Of a stretch of 64,000 nucleotides of DNA, positions 28,401-36,353 are shown in pieces; the stretch's first letter is position 1; every line of letters begins with the position of its first letter. Position numbers and translations under genes: made by a program. The stretch comes from Agrococcus jenensis (GTDB lineage: Bacteria > Actinomycetota > Actinomycetes > Actinomycetales > Microbacteriaceae). Location: assembly GCF_003752465.1 (NCBI RefSeq), contig NZ_RKHJ01000001.1, positions 2,790,001-2,854,000 on the forward strand, given 5' to 3'. The notes under the pieces were generated by a model. The model was not told the origin of the DNA, did no database searches, and saw nothing but the letters and a program-made list of their open reading frames with translations.

Positions 28401-29310
28401 CGCGGTCATGCACGACCGCACGAACGGCCAGGAGTGGCTCCCGCTCGCCAACCTGGGCGAGGACCAGGGCCGCCTCTCGATGTACGACTCGCTGCTGAGC
28501 GAGTACGCGTCGATGGCGTTCGAGTACGGCTACTCCGTCGAGCGCCCCGACGCGCTCGTGCTGTGGGAGGCGCAGTTCGGCGACTTCGCCAACGGCGCGC
28601 AGATCGTCATCGACGAGTTCATCGCCTCCGCCGAGCAGAAGTGGAACCAGCAGTCGTCGCTCGTGCTGCTGCTGCCGCACGGCTACGAGGGCGCCGGTCC
28701 GGACCACTCGTCGGCCCGCATCGAGCGCTTCCTGCAGCTGTCGGCCGAGCGCAACATGACGATCGCGCGACCGTCGACCCCGGCGAACCACTTCCACCTG
28801 CTGCGCCGGCAGGCGTACGCGCGGCCGCGCCGGCCGCTCGTCGTCTTCACGCCCAAGGCCATGCTGCGCCTGCGCGACGCGACGAGCCCGGTCGAGGACT
28901 TCACGAGCGGCCGCTTCCAGCCGGTGATCGACGACCGGCAGGTGCAGGATCCCGGAGCGGTCACGCGCGTGCTCCTGCACTCCGGCAAGGTGCACTACGA
29001 CCTCAAGGCCGAGCTCGCCAAGCGCGGCCGCACCGACATCGCGCTCGTGCGCGTCGAGCAGCTGTACCCGCTGCCGATCGACGAGATCAACGCGACCGTC
29101 GACCGCTACCCCAACGCCTCGCTCGTCTGGGTGCAGGAGGAGCCGCTCAACCAGGGCGCATGGCCCTTCATGCACCTGGCGCTCCCCCGGCACCTGCACG
29201 GCCGCACGCTCAAGGTCGTCAGCCGGGCTCCCGCTGCGAGCCCGGCGACCGGTTCTGCGAAGCGCTCCGCGCAGGAGCTGTCGGCGATCCTGGAGTCCGC
29301 TCTGGGCTGA
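25447..29310 (+). CDS. kgd: Multifunctional 2-oxoglutarate metabolism enzyme (2-oxoglutarate decarboxylase / E1-E2o fusion)
   Basis: 1287 residues. Kgd is the thiamine-diphosphate E1 of the 2-oxoglutarate dehydrogenase complex fused to an E2-like acyltransferase, typical of actinobacteria. Parts in order: N-terminal FGANEWLVEEQYQLF; an Ala/Pro linker at about residues 55-185; an acyltransferase core with TYDHRVIQGA (catalytic His395); then the E1 portion with MPHRGRLNVL, GDAAMAGQGVVFETHQLSQL, VNNQVGFTT and SGQDTRRGTF. There is no lipoyl domain. The start is GTG 25447, preceded by GGAAGAGG at good spacing; an in-frame ATG 11 codons earlier is possible. It acts in the TCA cycle. The linker is longer than I would expect, making the protein slightly longer than the ~1230 residues of the mycobacterial enzyme. 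Confidence 0.96.
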   Translation: MSSPADDSDFGANEWLVEEQYQLFAKDKSAVAQSWWPILERYAAQRASRDATTSMSGATTPPAAPEAAAAEAAAPAAAPPAPAAAPAASAAPSRPAPPRKPVRAESRPDGPVDSGKGQRAQDAPQEQKEGQAETPAPARADGAIVARTTRQAARPTPVPADAPSAGAKQAAKAEQAPSEQPVVTTLRGMPKSLAANMDKSLAVPTATSVRTVPAKLMIDQRIVINNHLRRTRGGKVSFTHIIGYAIVQALKAFPSQNVYYDEVDGKPSLVAPPHINLGIAIDMPKPDGSRALLVPSIKACETMDFSEFVAAYEAIVKKARANKLEAGDFAGTTISLTNPGGIGTVHSVPRLMQGQGCIIGVGALDYPAEFMGSSPERLADAGVGKTVTMTSTYDHRVIQGAGSGEFLRIVNNLLVGDQDFYRGIFADLRIPYEPIKWSTDVSVRAADELSKQTRVAQLINSFRVRGHLMADIDPLEYVQRTHPDLEIEQHGLSFWDLDREFVTGGFGGKRSALLRDILGVLRDSYCRTIGIEYMHIADPAQRQWFQSHLEVPYVKPTHDEQMRILRKLNEAEAFETFLQTKYVGQKRFSLEGAESMIAFLDALLAGSAEAGLDEVAIGMPHRGRLNVLTSIAGKTYGQVFQEFEGAAVFQGSGDVKYHLGNSGEFTAADGSTVPVYLAANPSHLEAVNGVLEGIVRAKQDRIGDGEASVLPVLVHGDAAMAGQGVVFETHQLSQLRAYKTGGTIHLVVNNQVGFTTPPSESRSSTYATDVAKAIHAPVLHVNGDDPEAVVRVAELAFQYRQEFKRDIVIDLICYRRRGHNEGDDPTMTQPLMYSLIEAKRSVRTLYAENLVGRGDITEEEYQAAQADFQGKLEQAFMETHAAATGSMPAVTPTPAPEQLVGEPETTGVEPSVIEAIGDAHGNPPEGFEVHPKVQQVLDKRVKATREGGIDWAFGELLALGSLLIEGTPVRMSGQDTRRGTFVQRHAVMHDRTNGQEWLPLANLGEDQGRLSMYDSLLSEYASMAFEYGYSVERPDALVLWEAQFGDFANGAQIVIDEFIASAEQKWNQQSSLVLLLPHGYEGAGPDHSSARIERFLQLSAERNMTIARPSTPANHFHLLRRQAYARPRRPLVVFTPKAMLRLRDATSPVEDFTSGRFQPVIDDRQVQDPGAVTRVLLHSGKVHYDLKAELAKRGRTDIALVRVEQLYPLPIDEINATVDRYPNASLVWVQEEPLNQGAWPFMHLALPRHLHGRTLKVVSRAPAASPATGSAKRSAQELSAILESALG

Positions 29311-29362
29311 CCCGGGGTACTGATCCCGGCCTCCGCTGAGCAACGCCTCAGCACCGCCCGAC

Positions 29363-29394
29363 GATCCCCGCACGAGTCTCCTCGTGCGGGGATC
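29363..29394 (+). terminator. Intrinsic-terminator-like hairpin after kgd
   Basis: A perfect 14-bp stem (GATCCCCGCACGAG at 29363-29376; its complement at 29381-29394) with a TCTC loop. It sits 53 bp after the kgd stop. A T-poor tail (TTCGCTTG) follows, so termination may not need a U-tract. It separates kgd from the EPS locus. Confidence 0.8.
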
Positions 29395-29420
29395 TTCGCT
29401 TGTCGCGCATCCCTCATTTC

Positions 29421-29449
29421 CACATACTGTTTGGAAACAACGTTATGTG
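29421..29449 (+). promoter_or_regulatory. Operator-like site upstream of the EPS priming transferase
   Basis: The outer inverted repeat CACATA ... TATGTG (29421-29426 and 29444-29449) encloses the palindrome-like GTTTGGAAAC (29429-29438) and AACGTTAT. Read on the minus strand the core is TAACGTTGTTTCCAAAC. It matches the pattern AAC-N3-GTT-N3/4-AAAC also found before the array proteins and at 59277. It lies about 38 bp before the GTG at 29487. The binding factor is unknown. Confidence 0.5.
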
Positions 29450-29486
29450 AGGGGTCGCGACGAGTCGCCGCCCTGCTCGGAAGAGG

Positions 29487-31037
29487 GTGGTGCAGGTGCA
29501 GCGTGCTTGGCAAGGCACATCGCGCAAGCTCGGTGCGATCCCAGCCGCACTCCCGGTCGCGGCACCGGTCGCGCTCCCCGGCGCGCAGTCGCCGCGCGCC
29601 ACACCCTCGCTCGCCCGACGCCTGCTGCAGGAGCGCCGCACCCGCCTGCGCCTGACGCTGACGGACCTCGCGATCGTCGCCGCGGCGACGCTCCTCGTCG
29701 CCACCGTCACAGCGCCGGCCGGCGCGACCGCGCTCGAGCCGGTCCCGCTCGAGCAGGTGCTCGCAGCGCCCGCGCTCGTCGTGCTCGCGTGGCTCATCGC
29801 GCTCACCGCCATCAGCTCCCGCGACTCCGCGGTGCTCGGCGCCGGCGCGACGGAGTACCGCCGCGTCGTGCACGCGACGGGCCTCGCCTTCGCCGCGCTC
29901 GCCGCCCTCGCGCTCGCCGTCGACTGGCCCGCGCTCCGGCTGCAGCTGCTCATCGCGCTGCCGGCCGGCATGGTCGCCCTGCTCATCGGCCGCTGGCAGT
30001 GGCGCCGGTGGCTGCTGGCCCGGCGCCGCGACGGCGAATGGGCATCGCGCACCATCCTCGTCGGCGACCACGACGAGGTCGCCTACGTGCTCGAGCGGCT
30101 CGGCCGCGCGCCCGACCTGGGCTACCACGTGATCGCCGCCGCGGTCGCCGGCCACCAGGGCGACCCGCTCGAGCTGCGCGGCCGGAGCGTGCCCGTGCTG
30201 AGCGCCCACGCAGGGATCGCCGAGATGGCCGAGCGCATGGGCGCCGACACCGTGATCCTCGCGGCGAAGCCCGACGCCGACCCCGCCTACCTCACGCGGC
30301 TCAGCCGGCAGCTCGAGGGCACCTGCGCCGAGCTCGTGCTCTTCTCCCGGCTGACGGACGTCGCCGGCCCCCGCATCTCCTTCCGACCCGTCGATGGCCT
30401 CCCGCTCATCCAGGTCCGGATCCCCACCTTCGACGGCGGCGAGCACGTGCTGAAGCGCGCGCTCGACGTCGTCGTCTCCTCCTGCGCGCTGCTGGCGGTC
30501 GGGGTGCTGGCCGTGCCGATCGCGATCGCGATCCGGCTCGACTCCCCCGGGCCGATCCTCTTCCGCCAGCAGCGCGTCGGCCGCGACGGGCGCACCTTCG
30601 CGATGCTGAAGTTCCGCACCATGCACGTCGACGCCGAGCAGGCGCTCGCAGCGCTGCTGGAGCGCAACGAGGGCGCGGGACCGCTCTTCAAGCTGCATGA
30701 CGACCCGCGCATCACCCGCGTCGGCGCCTTCCTGCGCAGGCACTCGCTCGACGAGCTGCCGCAGTTCTGGAACGCGCTCAAGGGCGACATGAGCGTCGTC
30801 GGTCCGCGCCCGCCGCTGCCCAGCGAGGCGACCAGCTACGACGGCGTCGCGATGCGGCGGCTGTACCTCAAGCCCGGCATCACGGGCCTCTGGCAGATCA
30901 GCGGGCGCAGCGACCTCTCGTGGGACGAGAGCGTGCGCCTCGACCTCCGCTACGTCGAGAACTGGTCGGTGATGCAGGACCTCATGATCATGGTCCGCAC
31001 CGCCCGCGTCGTCATCCACCCGTCCGGCGCGTACTGA
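29487..31037 (+). CDS. Exopolysaccharide priming sugar-phosphate transferase (polyprenyl glycosylphosphotransferase)
   Basis: 516 residues. It transfers a sugar-1-phosphate to undecaprenyl phosphate, the first step of repeat-unit assembly. Four or five membrane segments occupy about residues 55-185, then a nucleotide-binding-like domain (RTILVGDHDEVAYVL). After the re-entrant helix near residue 330 comes the catalytic domain, with GRTFAMLKFRTM, ITRVGAFLRRHSLDELPQFW, LKGDMSVVGPRPPLPSE and YLKPGITGLWQISGRS. The GTG start follows GGAAGAGG; a second GTG one codon later is equally possible. It opens a plus-strand run with two following genes and defines the beginning of the EPS locus. Confidence 0.94.
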   Translation: MVQVQRAWQGTSRKLGAIPAALPVAAPVALPGAQSPRATPSLARRLLQERRTRLRLTLTDLAIVAAATLLVATVTAPAGATALEPVPLEQVLAAPALVVLAWLIALTAISSRDSAVLGAGATEYRRVVHATGLAFAALAALALAVDWPALRLQLLIALPAGMVALLIGRWQWRRWLLARRRDGEWASRTILVGDHDEVAYVLERLGRAPDLGYHVIAAAVAGHQGDPLELRGRSVPVLSAHAGIAEMAERMGADTVILAAKPDADPAYLTRLSRQLEGTCAELVLFSRLTDVAGPRISFRPVDGLPLIQVRIPTFDGGEHVLKRALDVVVSSCALLAVGVLAVPIAIAIRLDSPGPILFRQQRVGRDGRTFAMLKFRTMHVDAEQALAALLERNEGAGPLFKLHDDPRITRVGAFLRRHSLDELPQFWNALKGDMSVVGPRPPLPSEATSYDGVAMRRLYLKPGITGLWQISGRSDLSWDESVRLDLRYVENWSVMQDLMIMVRTARVVIHPSGAY

Positions 31038-31067
31038 GCCGCCGACACCACCACCTGAGGAGACACC

Positions 31068-32240
31068 ATGCGCATCGCGATGCTCGGCACCCGCGGCGTT
31101 CCCGCCAGCTACGGCGGATTCGAGACTGCGGCTGAGGAGGTCGGCGCTCGCCTCGTCGAGCGCGGGCACGACGTCACCGTCTACGGCGACGACACCCAGC
31201 CGGAGATCACGTCCTACCGGGGCATGCACGTCGTCCACGTGCCGGCCCTCCGCCTGAAGCAGGCGGAGACGCTGACCCGCACGGGGATCGCGACGCTGCG
31301 CGCGATGGCCGGTCGGCGGCCCGACGCCGCGTTCGTCTTCAATGCGGCGAACGCCCCGTACGTCCCCCTGCTGCGGGCGCGCGGCATCCCCGTCGCCGTC
31401 CACATGGACGGGCTCGAGTGGCGGCGCTCCAAGTGGGGCGGCGCCGGCCGCGCCTACTATCGCTGGGCCGAGTCGTTCGCAGTCCAGACGGCGGATGCGC
31501 TCATCGCCGACGCGCCGGGGATCGCCGACTACTACCGGGAGGAGTTCGATGTGCCGACAGAGCTCATCCGGTACGGCGCGCCGATCCTGAGCGGCACAGA
31601 CGCCTCGCTGCTGGAGCCGCTCGACCTCGTCGACGGGGGCTACCACGTCGCGGTCGCCCGCTTCGAGCCGGAGAACCACATCCTCGAGATCGTGCAGGGC
31701 TACCGGGAGAGCAGCGCGACGCGGCCGCTCGTCGTCGTCGGCGCCGCACCCTACAGCGCCGCCTACACGCAGGCGATCCACGAGGCAGCGGCGGGCGACC
31801 CGCGCATCCGCCTGATCGGGACCGTCTACGACAGCGATCTGCTCGACGCGCTCTACGCGCACGCGCGCACGTACGTGCACGGCCACTCGGTCGGCGGCAC
31901 GAACCCCTCGTTGCTGCGCGCGATGGGCGCCGGTGCCGCCACCATCGCCTTCGACGTCGGGTTCAACCGCGAGGTGCTCGCCGACGACGGCTGGTTCTTC
32001 GGCGACCCGCGTCAGCTGGCGCGCGTGTTCGACGCCGTCGAGGCCGACGACGCCACCGTGCTGGCGCGCGGGCTGCGCTCCCGCGAGCGAGCCGCTCGCG
32101 TGTTCCGCTGGGACGACGTCGCCGACGACTACGAGCAGCTCGCGATGCGACTGCGAGAGGGCAGCTCGGTGCATCAGCTCGCGCGCCACGCCCGACGGGC
32201 CGTGCCGGCACAGGCCAGTGCCGGACTCGTCCTGTCGTGA
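31068..32240 (+). CDS. GT4-type glycosyltransferase (DUF1972/rhamnosyltransferase-like)
   Basis: 390 residues, GT-B fold. The N-terminus MRIAMLGTRGVPASYGGFET is the mark of the DUF1972 group, often called rhamnosyltransferases. VHMDGLEWRRSKWG is the group's conserved acceptor-domain segment. The nucleotide-sugar region has GHSVGGTNPSLLRAMGAG with the E-x7-E position replaced as is usual in this group. It starts at ATG 31068 after CTGAGGAGACACC. Sugar specificity is not determined. It overlaps the next gene by GTGA. Confidence 0.92.
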   Translation: MRIAMLGTRGVPASYGGFETAAEEVGARLVERGHDVTVYGDDTQPEITSYRGMHVVHVPALRLKQAETLTRTGIATLRAMAGRRPDAAFVFNAANAPYVPLLRARGIPVAVHMDGLEWRRSKWGGAGRAYYRWAESFAVQTADALIADAPGIADYYREEFDVPTELIRYGAPILSGTDASLLEPLDLVDGGYHVAVARFEPENHILEIVQGYRESSATRPLVVVGAAPYSAAYTQAIHEAAAGDPRIRLIGTVYDSDLLDALYAHARTYVHGHSVGGTNPSLLRAMGAGAATIAFDVGFNREVLADDGWFFGDPRQLARVFDAVEADDATVLARGLRSRERAARVFRWDDVADDYEQLAMRLREGSSVHQLARHARRAVPAQASAGLVLS

Positions 32241-33202
32241 CCGCCCCGCTCACCTTCGTCACCGTCGTCTTCGAGCCCGAGCTGCCACTGCTGCGACTGC
32301 AGGCTCGCTCGCTCGCCCGCTACCTCGATCCGGACTGCGTCGCAGCGATCATCGTGCTCGACAACTGCGCGGGCGGCATGGGCCGCCACGCACGGCGTGC
32401 GGTGCTCGCGCGATTCGGGCCCGTGCTCGCGCCGCGCGTGTCGTTCGTGCGCACGGCGCAGCTCGGCATGGTCGGCAGCACGGATGGATGGCGCAGCCAG
32501 CAGGCGGCGAAGCTGCTCGTGGCCCGGCGCATCACCACACCGCACTACGTGATCCTCGACGCCAAGAACCACCTGATCGGGCCTGCCGGCGCCGACGACT
32601 TCGTCGATGCCGCGGGCACCGCCCGCGGCGGCACGCACTCCTACGCCGCGCATCCGCTCCGCGAGGGCCTCGAGCGCACGCTGCGCTACCTCGGCGCCGA
32701 CGACGACACGGTCGAGCGGATGATCGCCGACTTCCCGCGCACGGTGACACCCTTCGTGGCCGACACCGAGCTCGCGCGCCGCATGATGGACGACATCGAG
32801 GCAGAGGCCCGTGAGTCGTTCGGCGACGCCTTCGAGCGCGCGGGACTGCTGGAGTTCTTCCTCTACTCCGGTTGGTCGCTGCTGCGGGGCCCGGGCTCGC
32901 CGGTCAACGGCGACACGATCCCCGCGCCGATCCTGTGGCCGGCGCGCGCCACCGAGGACGGCGCGGCGGACGCGATCCGCGAGGCGACCGAGTCCGGGGC
33001 CGCGTGGTTCGCCGTGCACCGTCGTGCCCTCGCCCGAGCGGATGCGCCGACCCGCCGCCGCATCGCGCGGCTGTGGTCCGACCGCGGCCTCATGTCGCCC
33101 GCGGAGGCCGCCCGCTTCGTGCGGCGGTTCCGGCTGGCCTACGCGCCCGCGACCGCCCGCGCGCGGGTCGGCAGGCGGTTGTCACGCCTTGGGCACCGCT
33201 GA
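32237..33202 (+). CDS. DUF6492-like protein in the EPS locus
   Basis: 321 residues from GTG 32237, whose GTGA overlaps the stop of the glycosyltransferase. It begins TFVTVVFEPELPLLRLQARS, a Rossmann-like first strand as in GT-A glycosyltransferases. It has VILDAKNHLIGP, where D-x-K/N could replace the usual DxD. FVADTELARRMMDDIE and FLYSGWSLLRG follow. I recognise it as resembling the DUF6492 family found in capsule loci. A nucleotide-sugar transferase function is plausible but not shown. The last 21 bp overlap the convergent BY-kinase gene. Confidence 0.82.
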   Translation: MTAPLTFVTVVFEPELPLLRLQARSLARYLDPDCVAAIIVLDNCAGGMGRHARRAVLARFGPVLAPRVSFVRTAQLGMVGSTDGWRSQQAAKLLVARRITTPHYVILDAKNHLIGPAGADDFVDAAGTARGGTHSYAAHPLREGLERTLRYLGADDDTVERMIADFPRTVTPFVADTELARRMMDDIEAEARESFGDAFERAGLLEFFLYSGWSLLRGPGSPVNGDTIPAPILWPARATEDGAADAIREATESGAAWFAVHRRALARADAPTRRRIARLWSDRGLMSPAEAARFVRRFRLAYAPATARARVGRRLSRLGHR

Positions 33203-34609
33203 ATGCCGCACTCGCGCGACCGGCCGCTTCTGCCGACGCTCAGCGCTGGGATCGTCGGCGTAGTAGGTGTTGCGGTGCTTCGACGGGCGAGCCCGATTGA
33301 GCACGATGCCCAGGATCCGCCCACCCGCCGACTCGATCGAGCGGATCGTGTTCGCGAGCTGGGGCCGGCGGGTCTTCGACGCGTCCACGACGATCACGAC
33401 GCCGTCGGCGAGCGGGGCGATCAGGTTCGAGTCGGCCACGGTCAGCACGGGCGGCGAGTCGATGATGACGACGTCGTAGCGCTCCGACGCGTCGTCGAGC
33501 ACCGACCGGAACGCCTCCGAGGTCACCACGGTCGCGGGGTTCGGGGGCAGCGCGCCAGAGGTCAGCACGTCGGGGCCGTGCTCACGCCATCCCACGATGG
33601 CCCGCGACAGGTCGATGCCGCCCATGAGCGCCGTCGTGAGGCCCACCGAGCCGTCCAGCCCGAACAGCTCGTCGACCCGCGGGCGGCGCAGGTCCGCGTC
33701 GATCACGAGCGTCCGATCGCCCGAGTCGGCGAGCGTCACCGCGAGGTTGGTCGAGAAGGTCGACTTGCCCTCGCCGGGCGACGACGAGGTGACGAGGAGG
33801 CGGCGCGACGTGCCGTCGAGCGTGGTGAAGGCGAGCGCCGACTGGATCCGCCGCATGTCCTCCGACACCGGGTCGTGCGGCTCGCGCGCCGAGATGAGCC
33901 CAGCGCCCACGCCGCGCGTGGCGCGCGTCACGACACCCAGCACCGGCAGGTCGGTGACCCTGGCGACGGCCGCCTCGTTGCGCACCCGCGTGTCGGCGAG
34001 GGTCGCGACGAACGCCGTGAGCACGCCGAGCAGGAAGCCGATCGCCGCCGCGAGCAGTGCGTCACGCGTCTTGTTCGGGGTGGTCTGCACCGTCGGCGCG
34101 ACCGCGTCGTCGATGACCGAGGCACTGATCGACGCGGCGCCCTCGACGCTCTCGGCGCCGACATCCAGCACCACGACGGCCAGCTGCTCGGCGACGCTGT
34201 TGGCGATGGCGGCCGCGCGCTCGGGTTCGGACGACGTGGCGGCCACCTCGAGGATGACCGTGTCCTGCGGGACGGTGATCGAGACCGACCGCGCCAGCTC
34301 CCGCGGCGTGCTCTGCAGGTCCAGCTCGTCGATCACGCGCTCCAGCACCCTGGACGACGTGGCGAGCCGGCCGAACGACAGCATCTGGTTCTGCGTGTAG
34401 GTGGATCCCTGGTTCAGGTCTGCGCCGCTCGTGCCCTGGTTGAGCGCGAAGTAGAGGGACGCTGCGGACTGGTACCGCGGCGGGGTGCTCGCGGACACCG
34501 CGTAGCCGATGCCGCCGCCGAGCACCGCGAAGCCCACGATGAGGATCCAGTACTTCCGCACCGCTTCCCAGGCGTGCGTCAGCGTCCACGTCGCCGGAGC
34601 GGGATTCAT
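33182..34609 (-). CDS. Wzz-type chain-length regulator fused to BY-kinase (CpsD/Wzc-like)
   Basis: 475 residues. Wzz-like N-terminal part: membrane segments at about residues 21-42 and 184-204 flank an extracytoplasmic domain. The cytoplasmic bacterial tyrosine kinase has Walker A SSSPGEGKST (275-284), Walker A' VIDADLRRP (302-310) and Walker B DVVIIDSPPV. The C-terminal tail has only a small Tyr pair (NTYYADD), fewer than the clusters of proteobacterial Wzc. These proteins set polysaccharide chain length and coordinate export by cyclic autophosphorylation. The LMW phosphatase at 54.8 kb is the likely opposing enzyme. It is divergent from the flippase. Confidence 0.94.
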   Translation of the reverse strand: MNPAPATWTLTHAWEAVRKYWILIVGFAVLGGGIGYAVSASTPPRYQSAASLYFALNQGTSGADLNQGSTYTQNQMLSFGRLATSSRVLERVIDELDLQSTPRELARSVSITVPQDTVILEVAATSSEPERAAAIANSVAEQLAVVVLDVGAESVEGAASISASVIDDAVAPTVQTTPNKTRDALLAAAIGFLLGVLTAFVATLADTRVRNEAAVARVTDLPVLGVVTRATRGVGAGLISAREPHDPVSEDMRRIQSALAFTTLDGTSRRLLVTSSSPGEGKSTFSTNLAVTLADSGDRTLVIDADLRRPRVDELFGLDGSVGLTTALMGGIDLSRAIVGWREHGPDVLTSGALPPNPATVVTSEAFRSVLDDASERYDVVIIDSPPVLTVADSNLIAPLADGVVIVVDASKTRRPQLANTIRSIESAGGRILGIVLNRARPSKHRNTYYADDPSAERRQKRPVARVRHSAVPKA

Positions 34610-34851
34610 CGCTTCCCCCCGCGCGGCGCCGGAGAGCGGTTCGACGCGATGTGCTCGCCGGAGCTGCGGGTCCTCATGGGGGTTACACTACTTCTCCCAG
34701 CCGCGGAAACCTGCCGAGCGCGCATCCTTCATGAGGCGATGCTCGGGGGACGCACAGTCAGGCAGCCGTCGCCGGGCGCGGACCGAGGTCTGTGCGAGAC
34801 GAAGGGGGGCCCGGTGCGCGTGCTCGCTCGCCCTGCCCGCGGTACGGGCTG
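34610..34851. other. Divergent intergenic region between BY-kinase and flippase
   Basis: 242 bp without a gene. An imperfect inverted sequence GGTTACACT ... GGAAACC (34681-34711) lies near the middle. TACACT at 34684-34689 could serve as a -10 box for the flippase, leaving a ~160-base leader. I see no copy of the AAC-N3-GTT motif here and no strong hairpin. Confidence 0.35.
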
Positions 34852-36327
34852 ATGGCCTCGTCCTCGCTCGCGCACGCCGCCGCACGCGGCTCGCTCTTCA
34901 CGCTCGGCGCGCAGGCCGCACGGATCGTGCTGCAGCTCGTCTCGGTGGTCGTGCTGGCGCGGCTGCTCACGCCGCACGACTACGGCCTGCTCGCGATCGT
35001 GCTCGTCCTCGTCGGCCTCGGCGAGATCTTCCGCGACTTCGGGCTCACCTCGGCCTCCATCCAGGCCCCCACCCTCTCCTCGGGCCAGCGCGACAACCTG
35101 TTCTGGATCAACGCGTTGATCGGCATGGGGCTCGCGGTGCTGATGCTGCTCGGCTCGTGGCCGCTCGGCGCGGTCACCGGCGAGCCCGAGATCGTCGGGA
35201 TGGCGCAGTGGCTCTCGCTGACGTTCGTGCTGAACGGCCTCGCGACGCAGCACCGGGCGAGCCTCATGCGCGCGCTGCGCCTGCGTCCGCTCGCGATCGC
35301 CGACGTGGCGTCCGCCGCGATCGGCCTCGCCGTGGCGATCGTGGTGGCGCTCGCGGGCGGCGGCTTCTGGGCGCTCGTCGCGCAGCAGCTCACGGCTGGC
35401 ACCGTCGCGCTCGTCGGCGTGGTGATCGGGGGCGGCTGGCTCCCGGGGCGGTACGCCCGGCACGAGAGCGTGCGGTCGATGGTCTCGCTGGGCTGGAACC
35501 TAGTCGCCGCGAACCTCGTCCAGTACGGCGCACGCCAGGTCGACACGATCGTCGTCGGCGTCCGCTTCGGCACGTCGAGCCTCGGCCTGTACAACCGGTC
35601 CTTCCACCTCATCATGACCCCGCTCGGCCAGGTGCGATCGCCCCTGCAGTCGGTCGCGCTGCCGGTGCTCGCCCGCCTCCAGCAGGACCTGCCGAGGTTC
35701 GACACCTACGTCACCGCGGCGCAGCTGGCGCTCGGATACCTCATCGGCATCCCGCTCGCGCTCGTCGCAGGCCTCGCCGATCCCGTGGTCGTCATCATGC
35801 TCGGCGACGCGTGGGCGGATGCGTCGCCCCTGCTGCGGATGTTCGCCATCGCGGGGCTGCTGACGACGCTGTCGTACGTCGGCTACTGGGTCTACCTGGC
35901 GCGCGGCCTGGGCGGGCAGCTGCTGCGGTTCACGCTGTGCACCGCGGTCATCAAGATCGCGTGCATCGCCGTCGGCTCGTTCTTCGGGGTGGTCGGGGTC
36001 GTGGTGGCGATCGCGGTGTACCACGCGATCGAGTGGCCGATCTCGCTCGCCTGGCTGTCCCGCATCACGCCGATGCCGACGCGTCGGCTCTACGCCGGTG
36101 CACTGCGCATCGTGGGCGTCGCGACCTTCGCCGGCACGGCTGCCTGGGCGGCCGGCGCCGCGGTCGCGGCACTCGGGCCATGGGCGCAGGTGGGTGTGGG
36201 TTCGGCCGCCGGCCTGCTCCTCGCCGCCGCGGCGCTCGTGGTGCCCGCCTACCGCCGTGATGCGGGCTCGCTGCTCGGCTTCATGCGCCTGATGGTGACC
36301 CGGCAGCGGACCGCGGACGCGTCATAG
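34852..36327 (+). CDS. Polysaccharide flippase (Wzx/lipopolysaccharide biosynthesis family)
   Basis: 491 residues with 12-14 membrane segments. The N-terminus GSLFTLGAQAARIVLQLVS followed by LARLLTPHDYGLLAIVLV is typical of the MATE-like/polysaccharide-transport (PST) family, which flips lipid-linked repeat units across the membrane. The later segment RQVDTIVVGVRFGTSSLGLY is also characteristic. The start ATG 34852 (MASSSLAHA) is preferred because the family similarity begins there. It is convergent with the polymerase/ligase-like gene (26 bp). Confidence 0.93.
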   Translation: MASSSLAHAAARGSLFTLGAQAARIVLQLVSVVVLARLLTPHDYGLLAIVLVLVGLGEIFRDFGLTSASIQAPTLSSGQRDNLFWINALIGMGLAVLMLLGSWPLGAVTGEPEIVGMAQWLSLTFVLNGLATQHRASLMRALRLRPLAIADVASAAIGLAVAIVVALAGGGFWALVAQQLTAGTVALVGVVIGGGWLPGRYARHESVRSMVSLGWNLVAANLVQYGARQVDTIVVGVRFGTSSLGLYNRSFHLIMTPLGQVRSPLQSVALPVLARLQQDLPRFDTYVTAAQLALGYLIGIPLALVAGLADPVVVIMLGDAWADASPLLRMFAIAGLLTTLSYVGYWVYLARGLGGQLLRFTLCTAVIKIACIAVGSFFGVVGVVVAIAVYHAIEWPISLAWLSRITPMPTRRLYAGALRIVGVATFAGTAAWAAGAAVAALGPWAQVGVGSAAGLLLAAAALVVPAYRRDAGSLLGFMRLMVTRQRTADAS

Positions 36328-36353
36328 CTGCCTGACTGCGCCTGCGTCGCCGC

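Noticed and set aside
25546..29373. 1275-codon open frame on the minus strand
   Set aside because: Antisense to kgd. It has only Arg/Val/Leu/Glu-rich low-complexity composition and no recognisable motifs.
29363..29394. Operator for the EPS locus
   Set aside because: The perfect 14-bp stem with a 4-base loop right after kgd fits a terminator better; it lacks the motif shared with the other EPS promoters.
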